The notes under the pieces are model-generated. The model worked only from the letters and a program-made list of their open reading frames with translations, did no database searches and was not told where the DNA came from. Below, in pieces: positions 27,146 to 39,056 of a DNA stretch of 64,000 bases (the first letter of the stretch is position 1; each line of letters opens with the position of its first letter). The stretch is from Glandiceps talaboti (lineage: Eukaryota; Hemichordata; Enteropneusta; Spengelidae), in NCBI RefSeq assembly GCF_964340395.1, contig NC_135560.1, forward strand, positions 9,011,098 to 9,075,097. The letters run 5' to 3'. The position numbers and the translations under genes are program-made.

Positions 27146-29533
27146 CGGTGACCCTATGTCACCTTAAACCAAAAGCTGCCTATTAGCACTCAGGCTGTAT
27201 TGACAAAGGTATACATTGTAAAATAAGGAAGTCAAAGGCTTACAAAATATTTCAAGCAGCCACCATAAGCTGATGACGCAAAGCTACAGTGATAAATGTG
27301 GTTTGAATTCAAATGACAGGACTACTATGGCCTCTCCTGAGGGGTTTATTTCTTCCACAGTGACCTACATTCTATGAAATATATCAAGTTGTAAGGTCAC
27401 CCCAAAACATTGACACTATTGAGAATGTGGTGTTTACTAAACCATTTAGAAAAAGGTGTGACACCGCTTGCTAGCATACAGAATATGCAGGTATACTAGC
27501 GGCACATGCTGTGTATAAACACTGACAACATCAATATTTGACAAACTTTCATTAGTAAATTAGCATTCTGGTATATTTCCCAGATGGGCAAGTTTAGTAT
27601 GTTACTGAAAATAAGATTATCCACAGTCAACTGCAATAACATCTAATTAAAAAGTTAATTAAATATTCTTAACATGATTCACACTAAAATTAATTAATTT
27701 ATAATCCGCAATTTAATATGATTAGTAGGTTCATCAGCTTAGAACAACACACTATTATAGTTGGGTCAATGTCTTTTCGGAAGTGTTGGTCAAAAAATGG
27801 TCAAAACTCCGCATTGTACTGTTTTAAATAAAAGGGACAATCAAGTATTTAAAATGATAGCACTTATGATCATTACACAATAAGGGTAGGCATGGCCTCT
27901 TAAATGTCAAAGATGAATAACAAATGAGTAATTGCATGACCTGGGGCAGTCTAGTAAGTTTACATTGAATAACAAAAGCAATTATATGGAAAATGATAAA
28001 ATTACTACTCCCACTTAAAAAATATCACTTGGGAACACCATGTCAGAATCGTAGTAACACTGCAACAGGACTACTTGTGATAAAGTTATGTTGCATGTTA
28101 CTTCACACGTGACTCACAGGAAGACGAATCTGTACGGATTTCTTGTCTAAAAGCGGATTTCAAAGTGCACGGCTTGTTTTGGGTCAAGGCATCGTACAAC
28201 TCCAATTAATTATGACTAATGTATAATTCATAGCCCTTGAAATCTCACACAAAGATTTCCCCTATCTAGCACCTATTAATAGTGCATAATTACCTTCTTT
28301 CAATGTCAACAAAACCTTATCATTTGAATTGACAATGTCAGTTGACTTCCAAAGTTGGTCTAGTGATATATATTCATCCAGAGGTGAACACAATCACAAC
28401 AATACATGTTGAAATTATCAGACAATGACAGCTTTTCTATGCAGTAAGTAGCCAATATTACACTTTTGTAAATAAATCACGAGCTGAATGGAATCACTCA
28501 ATCATACATAATAAACCTAGCATTCCATCTCAGTACTTAGAAACCGATATTTTCAGTTTCCTGTATAGCTCACATATATCCTTTGTCATCTGTTACATTG
28601 CAATAATTCATAACTTTGAAAGAATATGTACATTTTTAAATAAATTTCATCCGACTTTCACGAAGAACACAAACAGTAACATGGCTGATATACAAAAAAT
28701 ACTAGTGATTTTATCAAGAATTGTTTTTTCTTCTCAATGCTGATATAGCCATGACTGGTTTGGGGTTGTTTTTGGGGTGTTTTTTCTTGCAAATACCCCA
28801 AATGTATGAATCTTACTTTTTTCTTTTTTTTTTACATCTGTGATGTATACTAAATTTCAAACAGGTGAACTTGTCTGTGTGTATGTGTGTATAATATAAT
28901 CAGATAACATGACGAAAAATAAAACGCTGGGGCCAAACCAAGAATTAGTTTTGATAATTTGAAGTCCAAACAAACTCTGGCTTTTTACACACTTACATAC
29001 ATGTAAAATATTTTCTGTTATACTAGAAAATTGGTGTACAATGTTGACCTCTGACATGTTTATCACGACTGAATTTACACAAGTGGAGTTGATTAGGAAG
29101 GGGAGCGGAGGTGGTTTCTAATCTAATCAAACCCAACTCAACCCATAACAAAAACTTGTCCCAACCCTAACCAATCTCAACCAACAATATAATTTTGAGG
29201 GTCTCATAATATGAATAAAACTTTGCAAAAAAATTGCTACCCTTGCAATGTTTTCATGTAGAGACATAAATTGAATGTTTAACTTTGATTGTACAAAATG
29301 GATGTCGTCGTTTTGAATTTCGGTATAATATCAGTATTTCTAATGTCTCTGGTAAACTCCTACGCCTTTGTAATAATATTACCCGTATATAAACTCAATC
29401 AATTCACCCCACCCCCATCTCCACTCAATGCACACATAGACTCCATGCACCCACACACTCCACCATCATTATTATCCTGATAATGATTTTTTTATGCAAG
29501 ACAGAGATATATAGTTTGTTTAAACTTTTATTA

Positions 29534-29610
29534 TCAATGTTTTTGCCACGGTTGGGGAACCCCAGTAACAGAAAGGGGAAAGTGATGAATCAATTCACCC
29601 CCCAGCCATC
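29534..29610. mobile_element. Partial CAGTGTTTTTG-type MITE
   Basis: Left end only: AATGTTTTTGCCACGGTTGG, GGAACCCCAGTAACAGAAAGG. The flanking sequence is shared with the full copy about 190 bases on, so a local duplication including the MITE end is likely. Confidence 0.55.
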
Positions 29611-29719
29611 CCACACACTCCATCCCCATTTTTATCCTGATAATGATGCAATACACAATGATAGCAGGCTGATTTTTCAAGCAAGCCAGAGATACATAAT
29701 TTGTGTAAACTTCTATTAT

Positions 29720-29891
29720 CAGTGTTTTTGCTATGGTTGGGAACCTTAGTAACAGAAAGGGTGAATATTGTAAAACTGAGATAGCTTCCAATACATCATA
29801 CCATAATTTGATGGGGAACCAGTTACACAGTAAAATGACAGGGGAACTCAGGTAGACTTTACCTGCTTACCCCATTTAACAAAAAACACTG
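29720..29891. mobile_element. CAGTGTTTTTG-type MITE, hAT-like
   Basis: 172 bp, ends CAGTGTTTTTGCTA and AACAAAAAACACTG. The interior has GGAACC, GTAACAGAAAGGG and a GGTAGACTTTACCTGCTTACC block as in the other copies (52811, 57700, 63260/63735). A second copy of the right half follows to about 29960. CAGTG termini suggest hAT, but no clear 8-bp duplication is seen here. Confidence 0.6.
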
Positions 29892-31229
29892 TTAGGAGAC
29901 CCCGGTACAATGACAGGGAGCTCGGCTAGATTTTACCTGCTTACTGCCCTTAACAAAAACTCTGATTATGGTCATGTGATGACTACTGTGCCCTAGAAGC
30001 CAAGCCTCTAAGCACTGTAGTAACTTATAACCAACCAAATTCTGGTGTTCCCATATCTCTTACTGTGCATGTGAATGGTGACTCACAAGAAAACTTAGTT
30101 TTTGGCTTTCATTTAGAAGTGTTGTCTTCAATATCTTACAGTATACCAATTTGACATTTCAATGGTTCTGTTGTGAAGTAATCAGTTTCAATTTGACCCA
30201 CAATATAAAATCAAACACAAGAGAACTTTTTTAAATTTTTGTTTTTTTTAAATCTCTTTTTTTTTTTGTGTGTGGTAAAAAATACAAAATAATGTTTCAT
30301 TGACTACTTCCTATCACAGAACTGGTGTAAATACAAAATAAAGTTTTATCAATTCTAATTTTACCATGAAAGGATGGATTGAAAATTTGGGGCAGGTATT
30401 GTAGGAGATAATGTTACCGTGTGATCATCAATAATTGACAAACTTCTATTGTGACTTTTTTTTTCAACATTTGTAAATTAGCAAAATTAAAACCTGCAAT
30501 TCTCCATAAATTGAACTGTTTCCGAAACGTGTGTTATATTTAATTCAGGGGAATACCCCAGTGACATAAAACCAACTTTTAAATATATCTATACATAATA
30601 TTCTCAGATTCTGATGCTGGTTTGATAATTCTAATTTTCTCTTTTCAGATTTTTTCCCACAGATTTGAAACTTTAGAAATGAAGGAAGACTTTTCATAAC
30701 ATCCAGATTTTACAAAGAAATATTTCCAGAAACACAAATCAGACAAAAAAATTATATTTTACACCAACAAAACTTGCAGATACTGGGCTACACGTGTAAG
30801 CTATATTGGCAACGCAGCACCGGATAATGCATGGAAATCTACCTTCACTAAACTGCATATCAGCTGCTCCTCCTGCATAAAACAAATACTGATAAAATCT
30901 GTGAGACTAACACCTCAGATATCACTGCTTTCAAAGCAAACAAGGCATTTCTAGTAGAGTAAAACACTGTATTATTGATTTCATTGATCTGTGCCAATGC
31001 TTCAGAGGATCCAACATTCCAAACACAAAGCTTATTCAATAAAGAGGCCTACATTGCAATCTTTCCCTTTGCCACAATCAGGCTAGCCATTTTGCTATAA
31101 ACACAGCACACAAAACACATTAATTAATTGGCTCATCAATACATTTGTTTAAACAGATAGTTAAATCCCCAGTTTACTATTTCAAACAGTATCTACATTG
31201 TACAACATAAAAGGATACATTTATTTATT

Positions 31230-32000
31230 TTATTTAATTCAATATATTTATGACACATACACATCACTTTGTACACAGTTACCTTACACTGTGTATGAAT
31301 TGTAATATTGACATAGAAATGTGTATAACAATCAACATTATTATTATATTACTAAAAATGATGTCTTTCCCTCTAGTTCTACATGACGGTGAAACAGGCG
31401 AAGGAAGACCATATGACACATTTGGTAATCAAAAATTTAGTTTGCTGCACACCTTATATATTTATGAAATATTATCATGTTTATTATTATTATTATTATT
31501 ATTATGTTTATATAATATGTTCTCATATGTCTTTCTCTTTGCCTCTATATGAGGGGGTGCAGCAGGACATGACTACAATATGATATCACAGGACTGGTAA
31601 TCAAAATTTCAAATCTATTTTGTTGCTCTCCAAATAAATACCTTATATATGAAGTGTGTATGAAATCCAATGTTGATATAGAAATACTGTCTGTCTGAGT
31701 CAAAATTATTCACATATTCATGGTACGTCTTTCCTATATGTACCTCTACATGAGGGTGCAGCAGGACATGCCAACTCTGTGACATCACAGGTCTGGTAAT
31801 CAAATCTAGTTTGCTGCACTCCAAATAAATATAACTTATGAATTTTGATATTCATACAGAAATACATGGAGAGTAAGTATGGCAATCAAATCATAATTGT
31901 GGTACGTCTTTCTCTTTGCCTCTACATGAGGGTATGGCCAATTATAGCACCGGTTTGGTAATTAAATAGTGTTTACCACACTCCAAAATAAATATAATTC
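31230..32000. repeat. Four diverged ~180-bp tandem units
   Basis: Units share GTACGTCTTTCTCTTTGCC, TCTACATGAGGGTGCAGCAG, GGTCTGGTAATCAAAT and TTTGCTGCACTCCAAATAAA. The first unit also carries a (TTA)n run (31483-31506). Confidence 0.7.
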
Positions 32001-32993
32001 AGGCAGCCTATAGTAAAGTACAAGGAATACCACTTGAATGGTACTACATAACATGTATCTTGGTAGTAAAGTGTGATAAATAAATCAACTAAGCTGCACT
32101 CAACAACTATGAGAGCACTTTGTAAATCTCCTACTTGCAGATTAGGATTGACTAAATGAGTTCCATGAACTCTTATTTTACCATATTTCATTTCCAGCTT
32201 TTTTTTTTTGAAAAGTAAAATTAACCACATTTCGAAATTTCAAATCTGCATACATTTTAGAAAACATATTCTCCAACTGTACTGGTAGGTACTATTGACA
32301 CATTTTGTCCTTCTGTTTGACAGGAGTGGTTTTATACTGTAAAAAGTAGAAATTACCAGACTTCACGAATCTCTACCACCATTCATAATAAACTGTGTAC
32401 TAGGTTGTTGATAGGGCTTTCAAATATTGCAAAAATTAGATATTTTGAAATCCCTGCATCTATTTTTTCTTACAATTTATCCTTACCTTGCTGACTTCTC
32501 TTTTTATATTTTCAGGACCCTTTCTGTCGTAAAAATTTGGTTCAAATTTTCACTTATTTGGTCTATATGTTTTACACATCATGCATTCTCCCTTCTAACC
32601 AGATCATGTTCACAGGCATTCACACTTCCATCTTTTTTGCAGCATGCTGGGTTTTAATATTACATTCCATTTAGTATCAGCAGTACTCTTTTATCCTCAA
32701 ATGCAATTTTTTTTTCAATCTATTTTCCTTATTTCTATAATTTTCAGTTAGAATTCTCACTTTTACACCAGTTCAGTCTACAGTAGTTCTATTCCAGATT
32801 TGCGGCTAAATCTTCTCACGAGAAACCAAACTATCAAATAAGGACATAATATTTTAATCTCACCTAGACCAGAGACTTAGTATTTCTGTAATTCAGGCAA
32901 AGGACATAATAAAGCTACCAGCATTTGATACACTTATATGTGCACATAAAAATCAACATATTTGAGTGAAATATCACGCTTATAATATATTTA

Positions 32994-33330
32994 TAAGGGG
33001 TGAGAAAAGTATGGAAACACAAATCTTACTTATACATCCCATCAACTACTTGGTAAATTACTACTAGATATTGCCACCATTGCATATACAATTGTAAAGT
33101 CTACTAAGAGGCCACCTGCCACACTTAATACCACCTTCATTGACGGCAATTTGTTAAATTTGGAAGCTCCTGTTCAAAAGCTGTCCATAAACTCATCTCT
33201 ATTTGTACCACTAATGATGGGCTGGACTTCACATTGTCAGTGGTAATCCAAGCATTACCACACAACAGCCATGTTCATGTTCTCTTTCTCAGTTTCAGAA
33301 TTCTATCATTAGGATAATAAAGTTAAGACA
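32994..33330. mobile_element. Possible Tc1/mariner remnant
   Basis: Starts with GGGGTGAGAAAAGTATGGAA, resembling the GGGGTGGACAAAAGTATGGA termini of some Tc1-like elements. No matching right end or intact transposase is visible. The minus-strand interior has only a vague resemblance to the C-terminal part of a Tc1 transposase. Confidence 0.25.
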
Positions 33331-34187
33331 TGCCTGAGGAACACTTGGATGTGTAAATCCATTCAGACGTCATAATTAGGAGTCAGCCAGCCAGACAAGA
33401 TTATTGACATAGTGTGGGGAAAAGCAACCTAACTGTAAATATTTTCAGAAGCATGGTCTGTGGAAGTAAAAGAATACATTGACAAACCATTCATTTTTAC
33501 AAGGGCAGGTGTCACAAACACTTTCACAAACACAATAGGTGCACAAAAGACAACCATGTAAATGAATACCACATTATGCAACCACTTATTCAAGAAATTG
33601 TATGCCACTAGGATACAATTAACACAAACATTTTCCAAATGGCAGACATCATCAATACATACTGACAAAGGAACACTCTAACCTAGCTACAAGTTAGGGC
33701 AAGTTATCAAAAATACAACATGTGGCGCGTGTGCATGTGTGTAATATGTCAGATATGACTGTCGAATTAAACAACACGACAATCTCCCATTTGAGCCCCT
33801 ACTGGTTTGTACTACCCAGTGGTAGTACAGATTACATTTGTCTACACAATACTACTTATCATGATGCGTAACCTTTCAGCATACGACACACTTCCTGAAC
33901 AGTAGTAGTTTCTCTCAGTACATTTATTTTAAGCCACTGATCCAACTGCCGCCATAATTTTTAACCTTGTTTATCTGATAGGCTGTTTGAGCAGTGATGA
34001 CCTAGCTCTAAGGATAGCTGACTGCATGTTCCAAGGACTCGCATACCATATTGTATGGAAGTCCCATTCCTATGTAACCACTAACATCCAGATACACGCC
34101 ACTGAGTTTGCATGCATGCATGAGAGGTCAGCTGGCAAATATCTTTTATAACTCGACAATATAAAAGCATAACGGATGAGAACCTAC

Positions 34188-34580
34188 CTTTTTGTGTGTT
34201 GTTGACTTACTGCTGTGAGTTTCTGTGCTCGTACCATCTGCCGTTTTTGAATTTGGGGGTTGTTTTATCGTGATTTTTATAGCTGGACGGCTATCAGTAC
34301 TTGATGCCGTGCTACATTTGGACGATTTTTTAGATGGCCTTGTAGTCTTCAATCTCAATTTGACTTGGCCCTCCTCAAAATTTGTCTCCTGGATGCTAAA
34401 TTCAGGCATCTGGGCATCAGTATCAATATCCTCTTCAGTGAAAATACTCTTCTCTGAAAAATTGTCTCTGTCTACTTGGGCATCTTGTTGGGGACACGTT
34501 CCTTGTGAGCTGTTATTTTTGTTCTCCATTGTGCCCCCCACACTCTGAGGCCCATTAAACAAAGCTTCTCTTTGTTCCAT
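34188..34580 (-). CDS. ASH1L: ASH1L-like histone methyltransferase, first coding exon (N-terminus only)
   Basis: ASH1L is a nuclear trithorax-group H3K36 methyltransferase; only its disordered N-terminus is encoded here. Recognition rests on residues 61-78 (FSIQETNFEEGQVKLRLK) and, about 20 residues on, RPAIKITIKQP (98-108). Human ASH1L, as I recall it, has FSVKETNFSEGNLKLK followed at similar spacing by RPAIKTTIKHP. The rest is acidic, then Ser/Thr/Lys-rich low complexity, as expected of this region. I start at the ATG at 34580: G at -3 and G at +4, with a possible splice acceptor just upstream. The frame stays open up to a Met at 34697, so an upstream start is possible, and an internal Met is residue 18. 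The exon is 131 codons, ends in phase 0 after a Lys-Lys pair, and abuts a GTAGGT donor. Reading on past the donor adds 13 codons before a stop. No catalytic domain is in the window. Confidence 0.82.
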
Positions 34581-34611
34581 ACCTCTCACCAAAACACTTG
34601 ACTTTCTCCTG
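34581..34611 (-). other. ASH1L: Probable 5' UTR tail and splice acceptor of ASH1L coding exon
   Basis: On the minus strand the bases before the chosen ATG read TTGGCAG then GAGAAAGTC, a plausible acceptor with the exon beginning at 34608. The pyrimidine tract is weak, so the call is tentative. It would join this exon to a non-coding first exon ending at one of the donors near 34989 or 35136. Confidence 0.4.
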
Positions 34612-34982
34612 CCAATAACACAATATTTGGAAATATTACTTTTGACCTGAGCCTCGCGATACATCAAAAATGAGACCGCTCCTGTGTGCTTAGACACCGG
34701 TCTGTCATATCACACACCAAACGACAGTGGGCTATCACCACAATCAAAATATACAATTCATAATACATGTTATCGTTCAATATAACTGTCGTATATATTT
34801 TTTCCACGTAAACTATCAGGTGCTCCTGTTGTGCATACAATTCATTTAACAAACATGGTTGTCTGAATATTATCATCAATGCTGGAAAACTGGACATGAG
34901 TTGTCAAAAAGCACACGTATGTTGTACAAGTCTAGCGCTAATATTTTGACGGCTAGTCACACGCATTCTACACTAGTGGGCA

Positions 34983-35409
34983 ACTCACCAACGGGAAAAT
35001 GTTTGATACTCGTGGCACAGTGATCACTAAAATGGTCCCAAGCCGGGTAACATATTGCTAGATCAACAACGGTTTGAAAATCTGTCATATTTACCTTATC
35101 GTTTGAGCTGATTTAGGTATCTTTAGCTAGCTCACCGAAGGCGGGAAAATCGCACAAAAAGGAGGGTACCATTGAATGCGAATACGCCATCATCGTAGAA
35201 CAAAAATGGCGACCTCAAGAGGTACAACTAATTTGCATATAAACTTGATAATAGTAAAGTAGATTTCGAATGAGTTAGGGCTAAGAATAGGTCGACAAAT
35301 GTTAAAATTTCCATGGGCAGTACAAGAATTGCCCAGGAAGTCGACGTTTAAATGAAAAATCCGAATGTTTTCGCTAAATATTTCCCATACTACATTGCGA
35401 AAATTCAAG
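34983..35409. promoter_or_regulatory. Candidate bidirectional promoter of ASH1L and DAP3
   Basis: The two coding starts are divergent and 829 bases apart. This interval has more CpG than its surroundings. It contains an E2F-type site GGCGGGAAAA at 35140-35149, a YY1-type site AAAATGGCGAC at 35203-35213 and a second, inverted ATGGC core near 35184. Another YY1-like match, AAGATGGCAGC, overlaps the DAP3 start codon; this placement is common in mitochondrial ribosomal protein promoters. On the minus strand two good donors, GTGAGT at 34983-34988 and GTGAGC at 35130-35135, could end alternative non-coding first exons of ASH1L. I see no convincing TATA box. Transcription starts cannot be read from sequence alone. 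Confidence 0.55.
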
Positions 35410-35446
35410 ATGGCAGCGCCCATGTGGAGGGTGATTGGAAGTAACG
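35410..35446 (+). CDS. DAP3: DAP3 / MRPS29 exon 1 (start codon, targeting peptide)
   Basis: Encodes MAAPMWRVIGSN plus the first base of a Gly codon. The ATG has A at -3 and G at +4, and the exon ends at a GTGAGA donor in phase 1. Joined to exon 2 it begins a 26-residue leader with four Arg, one Lys and a single acidic residue, as expected of a mitochondrial targeting sequence. N-termini of this family are poorly conserved, so the exon is assigned by its splice sites, its phase and its fit to the downstream exons rather than by homology. Confidence 0.7.
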
Positions 35447-36196
35447 GTGAGATAAACTTGTTGTTTTTCACGAATCGTTGTTTACATTATACCGTATTGT
35501 TCATGCGATTAGCACATTCATAATATAGTTGATCCAGAAATGGGACTTTAGTGGGCTGCCTTCCCCAAAGTGTGGTGTAAACTGAAATGATAAATTTGTT
35601 TACTTGGTACATATCACATGGTGTACATGATCTGTTGTGATCGGTGTTATTGCTAGGCTTTAATTTTAGCTATAAACTTAATAAAGTACATTGTTACAGT
35701 AAATCTACAACTGTATTCATCTTAAACTTTACAAATAAATCACTTTTGTAAGTGTAGTAAACAGACAGACGGTGTAGCATATCAGAGTCATGGATCATTG
35801 TAAAACTATATATGGACTGTAATATATTACATTTTATTATTGAATTAATAGTAATACTTGGTTCACATGCTTAGGCAAGTGTCTCTTTCCTCAGTTCCCT
35901 GCCAGTGTTTGAAGTTTTGGCAACAGTGTAGAATACTGGGCCAATTGTACAATGAACACACTGTACATTCGAGGAAGGGGGTCAGGGTTAGGTTAGGGAC
36001 TGTTTTATATGTATAACTGGAAATACATATATTTGACCTGGGATCATTGGGATTGTGTTAGACTTACTAAACATAAACAAAAGATTGGTAATCTCAAACA
36101 CAGTCAGTCCACTCTTCTACATGTGCCCAAAGTGAATTTATAAGAAACAAATTACTATTAAAAAGAATAAAGTCAAAACAAAGACACCTATTGTCA

Positions 36197-36218
36197 CACA
36201 CACACACACACACACACT
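36197..36218. repeat. (CA)n microsatellite
   Basis: Eleven CA units, uninterrupted. Confidence 0.9.
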
Positions 36219-36326
36219 ATCTATCAAGTAAAACAACAACCTAAACTTGCAAATGATCAACTTTGAATGTATATGTTAAATATAGTGTTCTGGCAAATGC
36301 TACCTTTTTAGTTGCAATTGTTATGA

Positions 36327-36736
36327 ATGCATCTTGGGGATGAATTTCACTGAAAACCAAAGTTCTTAAAATCTCTCAAAACTTTGTCATATGATAGCTT
36401 GTTCCTGGTCCTTTTGAAATAATAAAAGAAATTTAGGAGTTCACCATCTTGTTTTCAAGGAAATCACCAGTCTTTTATTTTCTCATAGAGTTAACACAGT
36501 ATTCACTGGCCATATTGGAGTCTATGGCCATATTGGATTCAGTGGCCATATTGGATTCTACGGCCATATTGGATTCTACAGCCATATTGGATTCTAAAAA
36601 TGAATTAATTTTGACCTCTATTTCAGAAATGTGTATGGTGATCCCCTGATGTTTTTTCTAGATTTTAACTAAGAATTGTTTCCTGAATGAAGTAACAGCA
36701 AAAATTTAAACTGGTTATTTCTGAGGCACATTTCAC
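36327..36736. mobile_element. GTAGAA-type MITE copy with internal 18-bp satellite
   Basis: Shares with 39770-40112 and 47125-47773: CAAAGTT, a CATATGAAAGCTT-like block, GGTCCTTTTGA, TTCACCATCTTGTTTTCAAG, GAAATCA, TTATTTTC and GGCCATATTGGATTCTAAAA. Here the GGCCATATTGGATTCTAC unit of 18 bases is tandemly amplified about five times (36508-36595). The left terminus is decayed. Confidence 0.6.
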
Positions 36737-37644
36737 TTTGACGCTAATTTTTCATCTCAAGAATCACTTATGTTAATCCGATAACTAAAATTTACACAAT
36801 CATCACTAATAACCAAAAAGATCAAAGTGCAGGTGAACAGCACATCCAACCAAGTTTAGATTCTCTCATTAAGATTTAGCTGATAGGATCTTGGTAACCA
36901 TATATTTTACTTGCATTTTTAACTTGTTAACCTTTCATCATTCAATTTTATCCTTTTCATCTGTACGTATCCTCTTTTTAATAACTATGCTATTAGAGCT
37001 GCAGTGAATTACTCGATTAGCCAGCCAGGTTTTCTTGTTAGTCTGTCTGGCATGGCTATTATTCACATTTGCATTGTATAGCATTGCAATGGGGTGATAA
37101 AATGATCAGTTGAAAACATACTTTATATCATTGGTATCAGAATCATAGTGAAAAGTGCACATTAACTTGTCAATGGTATGCAGTGATTTTGATTATCATT
37201 TCAGGAACAAATGAACATGAAAGACAATACTGGACGTTTTTTGGAAGTATTTATTGAGACATAAAAGTGCAAGTTGGCCTATATTATACTTTATAGCTTA
37301 CTTATGAAAAAAAAATCCTTGACAGAATAAAAGGGATTTTACGTCTTGTTGCAGATAACATGTGATATGCTAATGGTCGTAGCTACAACGGTTTTCAAAC
37401 ATGTGATCATGGTCAAGCTTTCGCCGTGGCCATGTGCGATGATGTTGAGAATAATATTGTTGCTAAGTGTTTGACACTTTCAGCTTGACCACCCTCATGT
37501 GTGGTTGCTAAGGATTCAATGGCTCATGCGGGATCTTGTGAGATCTGCTGTGAGACGAAAAAGAGCTTATTGGATGAGTTTGTGACTTTGTATCAAAATA
37601 AATGAAGAGTATATATGACCTACTTATCTTTGTTATCATTGTAG

Positions 37645-37685
37645 GATTGACTGATGCAAGATTACAACTACAAAGATGGAAACAG
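37645..37685 (+). CDS. DAP3: DAP3 / MRPS29 exon 2
   Basis: A 41-base micro-exon bounded by TTGTAG and GTGAGT. It completes the Gly codon split by intron 1 and encodes LTDARLQLQRWKQ, ending in phase 0. The Arg/Gln/Lys-rich composition continues the mitochondrial leader. Its support is the phase match on both sides (1 in, 0 out), strong splice sites and position; the residues themselves are not diagnostic. Confidence 0.65.
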
Positions 37686-38313
37686 GTGAGTGAACAACCC
37701 AGAATGAAGTAATAATAGCAACTCAGTTGTGCTCCAACACCACTGGCACCGTTTGTAAATAAATACTGATACAGTTTTGATGTACATTTGAGATAGAGTG
37801 AAGTTCGTGAGGTGGTAGTTTCCATGGAGATTGCCAACAGTAGTACAGTTGACAAGTGGATTACAATACATGTACAAGAAGCAGTGAAACAGGAACTGCA
37901 AGCTTCCTGAGTTGTGATGAATTATAAATGACTTTATTAATGTGACCAAGTGACATCTGCTCTACTTTGTCAAACCAGTGCTACTCTTACTCACAGAGTC
38001 AAATTATGAATTTAAAAAATAGAAAAAATAGAAATGTCATGTCAGTTTTCATCTTTTATATTAACTACTGCAATGGCTTTGAACGGGTGGGGTGAATAGG
38101 TCAAACCAACCAGTGCTCCCAAAGCATTTTACCAGGGTTTCCCTCCAAAATTATGGTACATTGTAACAAAGTACAAGAGTTTATGCACAATTCAGGAGAT
38201 TATTCCCTTCTCTGTTACCTACCAACATTTTAGTACAGCGCATGGAAGTGTATGCAAATTTATTGGATTTCTCTTTTCTCTTTTACATTTAATGGTAACT
38301 CTATACCAAGGCC

Positions 38314-38476
38314 CAGTGTGCCTTCTAATGAGAGCCAAAGATTGTTGTTGTGAGTCAAAATGAGAAAAACTAGTGAGTTACCGCATAGTAAGGGATATGG
38401 GAACACCAAATTTAAGTGAATCACCAAAAATTCATGTGCATCAGTGGCACGTCAAATTAGCTGAGAGGGCACACTG
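38314..38476. mobile_element. CAGTGTGCC-type hAT-like MITE, copy 2
   Basis: 163 bp, same family as 14511-14681 (shared TTGTTGTGAGTCAAAATGAG, AAAAACT, GGGAACACCAAAT, CATCAGTGGC). It is flanked by an exact 8-bp duplication CCAAGGCC (38306-38313 and 38477-38484). An 8-bp duplication and CAGTG termini are characteristic of hAT transposons. Confidence 0.85.
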
Positions 38477-39056
38477 CCAAGGCCTTTACATCACTTCCAT
38501 CTAAGTTCTGATCCAGCTCCATACTGATATGAAGTGAAAGTGAATGAAACCATCACATCTTATCCTTTTAAACATCTAAGATTTATCCTTCCCCTTAAAA
38601 GGATGGTGCAATCTATTTTGCAGATGATGGTCGACTTGCATGCTGTTTGCTGGAAACAATTGTTTTGAAACTAATAACATATAGTAATCTTCTGGGAGTG
38701 GTCTCATTCATTACCATAATTATGTATTTTACAAGCCGGTAAATTGGATATTGTAATTGTGGGTGTTCTTTCAAACAAACAATACACATGTTCCGGTCTA
38801 TAGACCCTAGTTCAATGCTGGCTATAGTAATTATTGTTGCCTCAATGTTTTGTAGATATCTAATGAATATATTAAAGCCACTAGTTCAGCATTGACCAAA
38901 ATACCAGATCCCAATGGACCCAATGAACATAGTAGGATTTTTGGAGCATCTGCCTGTGGAATGAAATATGTCCTGTTCCATTTTTCAATAAAAAAAATGT
39001 ATAGTATAATCTTGAGTACACTATATGCTTAGTAGGGATGTCTCATTGAGAATTCA

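Larger units (their letters stand above)
1..34187 (-). other. ASH1L: First coding intron of ASH1L-like gene, 3' end outside window
   Basis: This span follows the GTAGGT donor at 34182-34187 on the minus strand. No long open frame or recognisable ASH1L domain (AWS-SET, bromodomain, PHD, BAH) occurs in it. In vertebrates the next ASH1L exon is a single coding exon of several kilobases, and nothing like it is here, so the intron probably runs off the left edge. The repeats, mobile elements and candidate regulatory sites inside it are listed separately. The stretches 1-4400, 5912-7820, 17900-21600, 22000-25900, 27200-29500 and 32250-34150 look like ordinary AT-rich intronic sequence; apart from the few sites listed separately in them, I saw nothing I could name. 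Short open frames there have no family resemblance that I recognise. Intron identity is inferred; small non-coding or lineage-specific exons could be hidden. Confidence 0.7.
35447..37644 (+). other. DAP3: DAP3 intron 1
   Basis: A 2.2-kb intron with GT and AG ends and phase 1. It contains a (CA)n run at 36197-36218 and one copy of the roughly 350-bp GTAGAA-type MITE near 36327-36736, in which an 18-bp unit is tandemly amplified (36508-36595). Nothing else recognisable was seen. Confidence 0.65.

Noticed and set aside
34225-34548. 107-codon plus-strand frame
   Set aside because: Antisense shadow of the ASH1L coding exon.
35190-35471. 93-codon minus-strand frame across the DAP3 start
   Set aside because: Antisense of the DAP3 promoter and exon 1; no family resemblance.
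37508-37949. 115- and 93-codon minus-strand frames across DAP3 exon 2
   Set aside because: No splice or family support, and they overlap a plus-strand exon whose phases fit.
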